Assembly: GCA_020442235.1 (NCBI GenBank)
Contig: JAGRKQ010000132.1
Location: 4,161-10,612, forward strand
DNA length: 6,452 nucleotides
Direction: 5' to 3'
From: Hyphomicrobiaceae bacterium
GTDB taxonomy: Bacteria > Pseudomonadota > Alphaproteobacteria > Rhizobiales > MH13
Positions 5,290 through 6,452 of the stretch are shown in pieces (the first letter of the stretch is position 1; each line of letters begins with the position of its first letter). A program made the position numbers and the translations under genes. The notes under the pieces are model-generated. The model did not search any database. It had not been told where the DNA came from and worked only from the letters and a program-made list of their open reading frames with translations.

Positions 5290-6452
5290 ATGTCCCATGT
5301 TTTCCCGCGCCACACCAAGGACGCCCTCCCCACCGCCATTGCCGGCGACGGCTGTTTCGTGATCGACCAGACGGGCAAGCGCTATCTCGACGCCTCGGGC
5401 GGCGCGGCCGTCTCCTGCCTCGGCCATTCCAGCACGGCGGTCGCCGAGGCGATCCAGAAGCAGGTGGGAACGCTCGCCTATGCCCACACCTCCTTCTTCA
5501 CCTCCGAACCGGCGGAAAAACTTGCTGCCAAGCTGATCGAGAAGGCCCCGGCCGGGTTGGAGCGGGTCTATTTCGTCTCCGGCGGATCGGAAGCCGTCGA
5601 GGCCGCGCTGAAGCTTGCCCGCCAGTATCACCTTGAACGCGGCGACACGGGACGCCACCGCATCATCGCCCGCCGCCAGAGCTATCACGGCAACACGCTC
5701 GGCGCGCTCTCGGCCGGCGGCAACATGTGGCGGCGCACGCCCTTCGCCCCGATGCTGGTCGAGATGAGCCACATCGCCCCTTGCTACCCTTACCGCGACC
5801 GGCGCGAGGACGAGACGCTGGAAGCCTATGGCCGGCGCGTTGCCGATGAGCTGGAAACCGAGATCGAGCGCCTCGGCGCCGGTTCCGTCGCCGCCTTCAT
5901 CTGCGAACCGGTGGTCGGTGCGACCATGGGCGCGGTGCCTGCCGTGCCGGGCTATCTCGCCCGCATCCGCGAGATCTGCGACCGCCACGGCGTTCTTCTC
6001 ATCCTCGATGAAGTGATGTGCGGCATGGGCCGCACCGGCTCGCTTTTTGCCTGCGAGCAGGACGGCGTCTCGCCGGACATCCTGTGCATCGCCAAGGGAC
6101 TCGGCGCCGGCTACCAGCCGATCGGCGCCATGCTCTGTTCCGGCGCGATCTATGAGGCGATCGAGACCGGAACCGGCTTCTTCCAGCACGGCCACACCTA
6201 TATCGGCCATCCGACGGCCTGCGCCGCCGGGCTTGCCGTGCTTGAGGAGTTCGAGCGCCACGGCCTTGTCGAGCGCGCCCGCATCCAGGGCGAAAAGCTT
6301 CAGGCCAAGCTGGAAGCCGCCTTCGGCCAGCATCCCCATATTGGCGACATCCGCGGACGCGGGCTGTTCCGCGGTCTGGAACTTGTCGCCGACCGCGACA
6401 CCAAGGCGCCCTTCGATCCGGCCCTGAAGGTCAATGCCAAGATCAAGAAGCG
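5290..6452 (+). CDS. Class III PLP-dependent aminotransferase (3' end beyond the window)
   Basis: Fold-type I pyridoxal-phosphate enzyme that moves an amino group between an amino donor and a 2-oxo acid in the cytoplasm. 387 codons are visible; family members usually have about 430-450. The start MSHVFPRHTK is followed at once by the conserved GDGCFVIDQTGKRYLDASGG. Visible motifs are SGGSEAVEAALKLARQY (97-113, phosphate-binding loop), SYHGNTLGALS (131-141, cofactor-stacking aromatic region), LILDEVMCGMGRTG with Asp240 for the pyridine nitrogen, AKGLGAGYQPIGAML with Lys269 as the Schiff-base lysine, and HTYIGHPTACAAG with Thr303. All key residues are intact. The amino donor cannot be read from the sequence; relatives are generally annotated only as aspartate aminotransferase family, and omega-amino acid or taurine-type substrates are possible. 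It is transcribed away from the secretion locus and shows no link to it. Confidence 0.95.
   Translation, partial: MSHVFPRHTKDALPTAIAGDGCFVIDQTGKRYLDASGGAAVSCLGHSSTAVAEAIQKQVGTLAYAHTSFFTSEPAEKLAAKLIEKAPAGLERVYFVSGGSEAVEAALKLARQYHLERGDTGRHRIIARRQSYHGNTLGALSAGGNMWRRTPFAPMLVEMSHIAPCYPYRDRREDETLEAYGRRVADELETEIERLGAGSVAAFICEPVVGATMGAVPAVPGYLARIREICDRHGVLLILDEVMCGMGRTGSLFACEQDGVSPDILCIAKGLGAGYQPIGAMLCSGAIYEAIETGTGFFQHGHTYIGHPTACAAGLAVLEEFERHGLVERARIQGEKLQAKLEAAFGQHPHIGDIRGRGLFRGLELVADRDTKAPFDPALKVNAKIKK

Noticed and set aside
5263..6339. 358-codon open frame on the minus strand
   Set aside because: It is antisense to the aminotransferase, whose motifs are intact on the plus strand. The open frame is a by-product of GC-rich codon use, and its translation is low-complexity Ala/Gly/Asp/Arg.

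Overview
This window is high-GC DNA with dense, GC-rich third-position coding. The gene types point to an alphaproteobacterium, probably of the Rhizobiales. That placement is inferred from sequence style and homolog resemblance, because no marker gene is present. There are four protein-coding genes, two of them cut by the window edges. I found no tRNA, rRNA, CRISPR array or insertion sequence.

Left part (1-4318, minus strand): a type I secretion locus. A TolC-family outer-membrane channel gene (about 4318 down to 2459) is followed after 245 bp, on the same strand, by a large RTX calcium-binding protein gene. That gene starts at 2213 and is still open at the left edge, so at least 737 codons are visible. 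Its product has an unusual N-terminus (poly-Ala, a compact beta-rich module, then a Gln-Ala dipeptide repeat), an Ig-like middle domain, and RTX nonapeptide clusters alternating with serralysin-type modules. The simplest reading is a secreted or surface-held adhesin-like protein encoded next to its own export channel. The ABC transporter and membrane-fusion subunits of such a system are not in this window. The TolC protein is itself odd: it appears to be a lipoprotein with about 180 residues of Pro/Ala/Glu-rich sequence between the lipidated cysteine and the channel domain.

Middle (4319-5289): a short regulatory gap upstream of the channel gene carries a perfect palindrome. A strong stem-loop terminator at 4465-4492 closes the next gene, a 159-residue secreted protein (5001-4522, minus) that resembles a PPC-like beta-sandwich. 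The 288 bp between this gene and the rightward aminotransferase should hold two divergent promoters, but I could not identify either confidently.

Right part (5290-6452, plus strand): the first 387 codons of a class III PLP-dependent aminotransferase, with all the expected catalytic motifs. It runs off the right edge. It has no evident functional link to the secretion locus and looks like ordinary metabolic neighbourhood.
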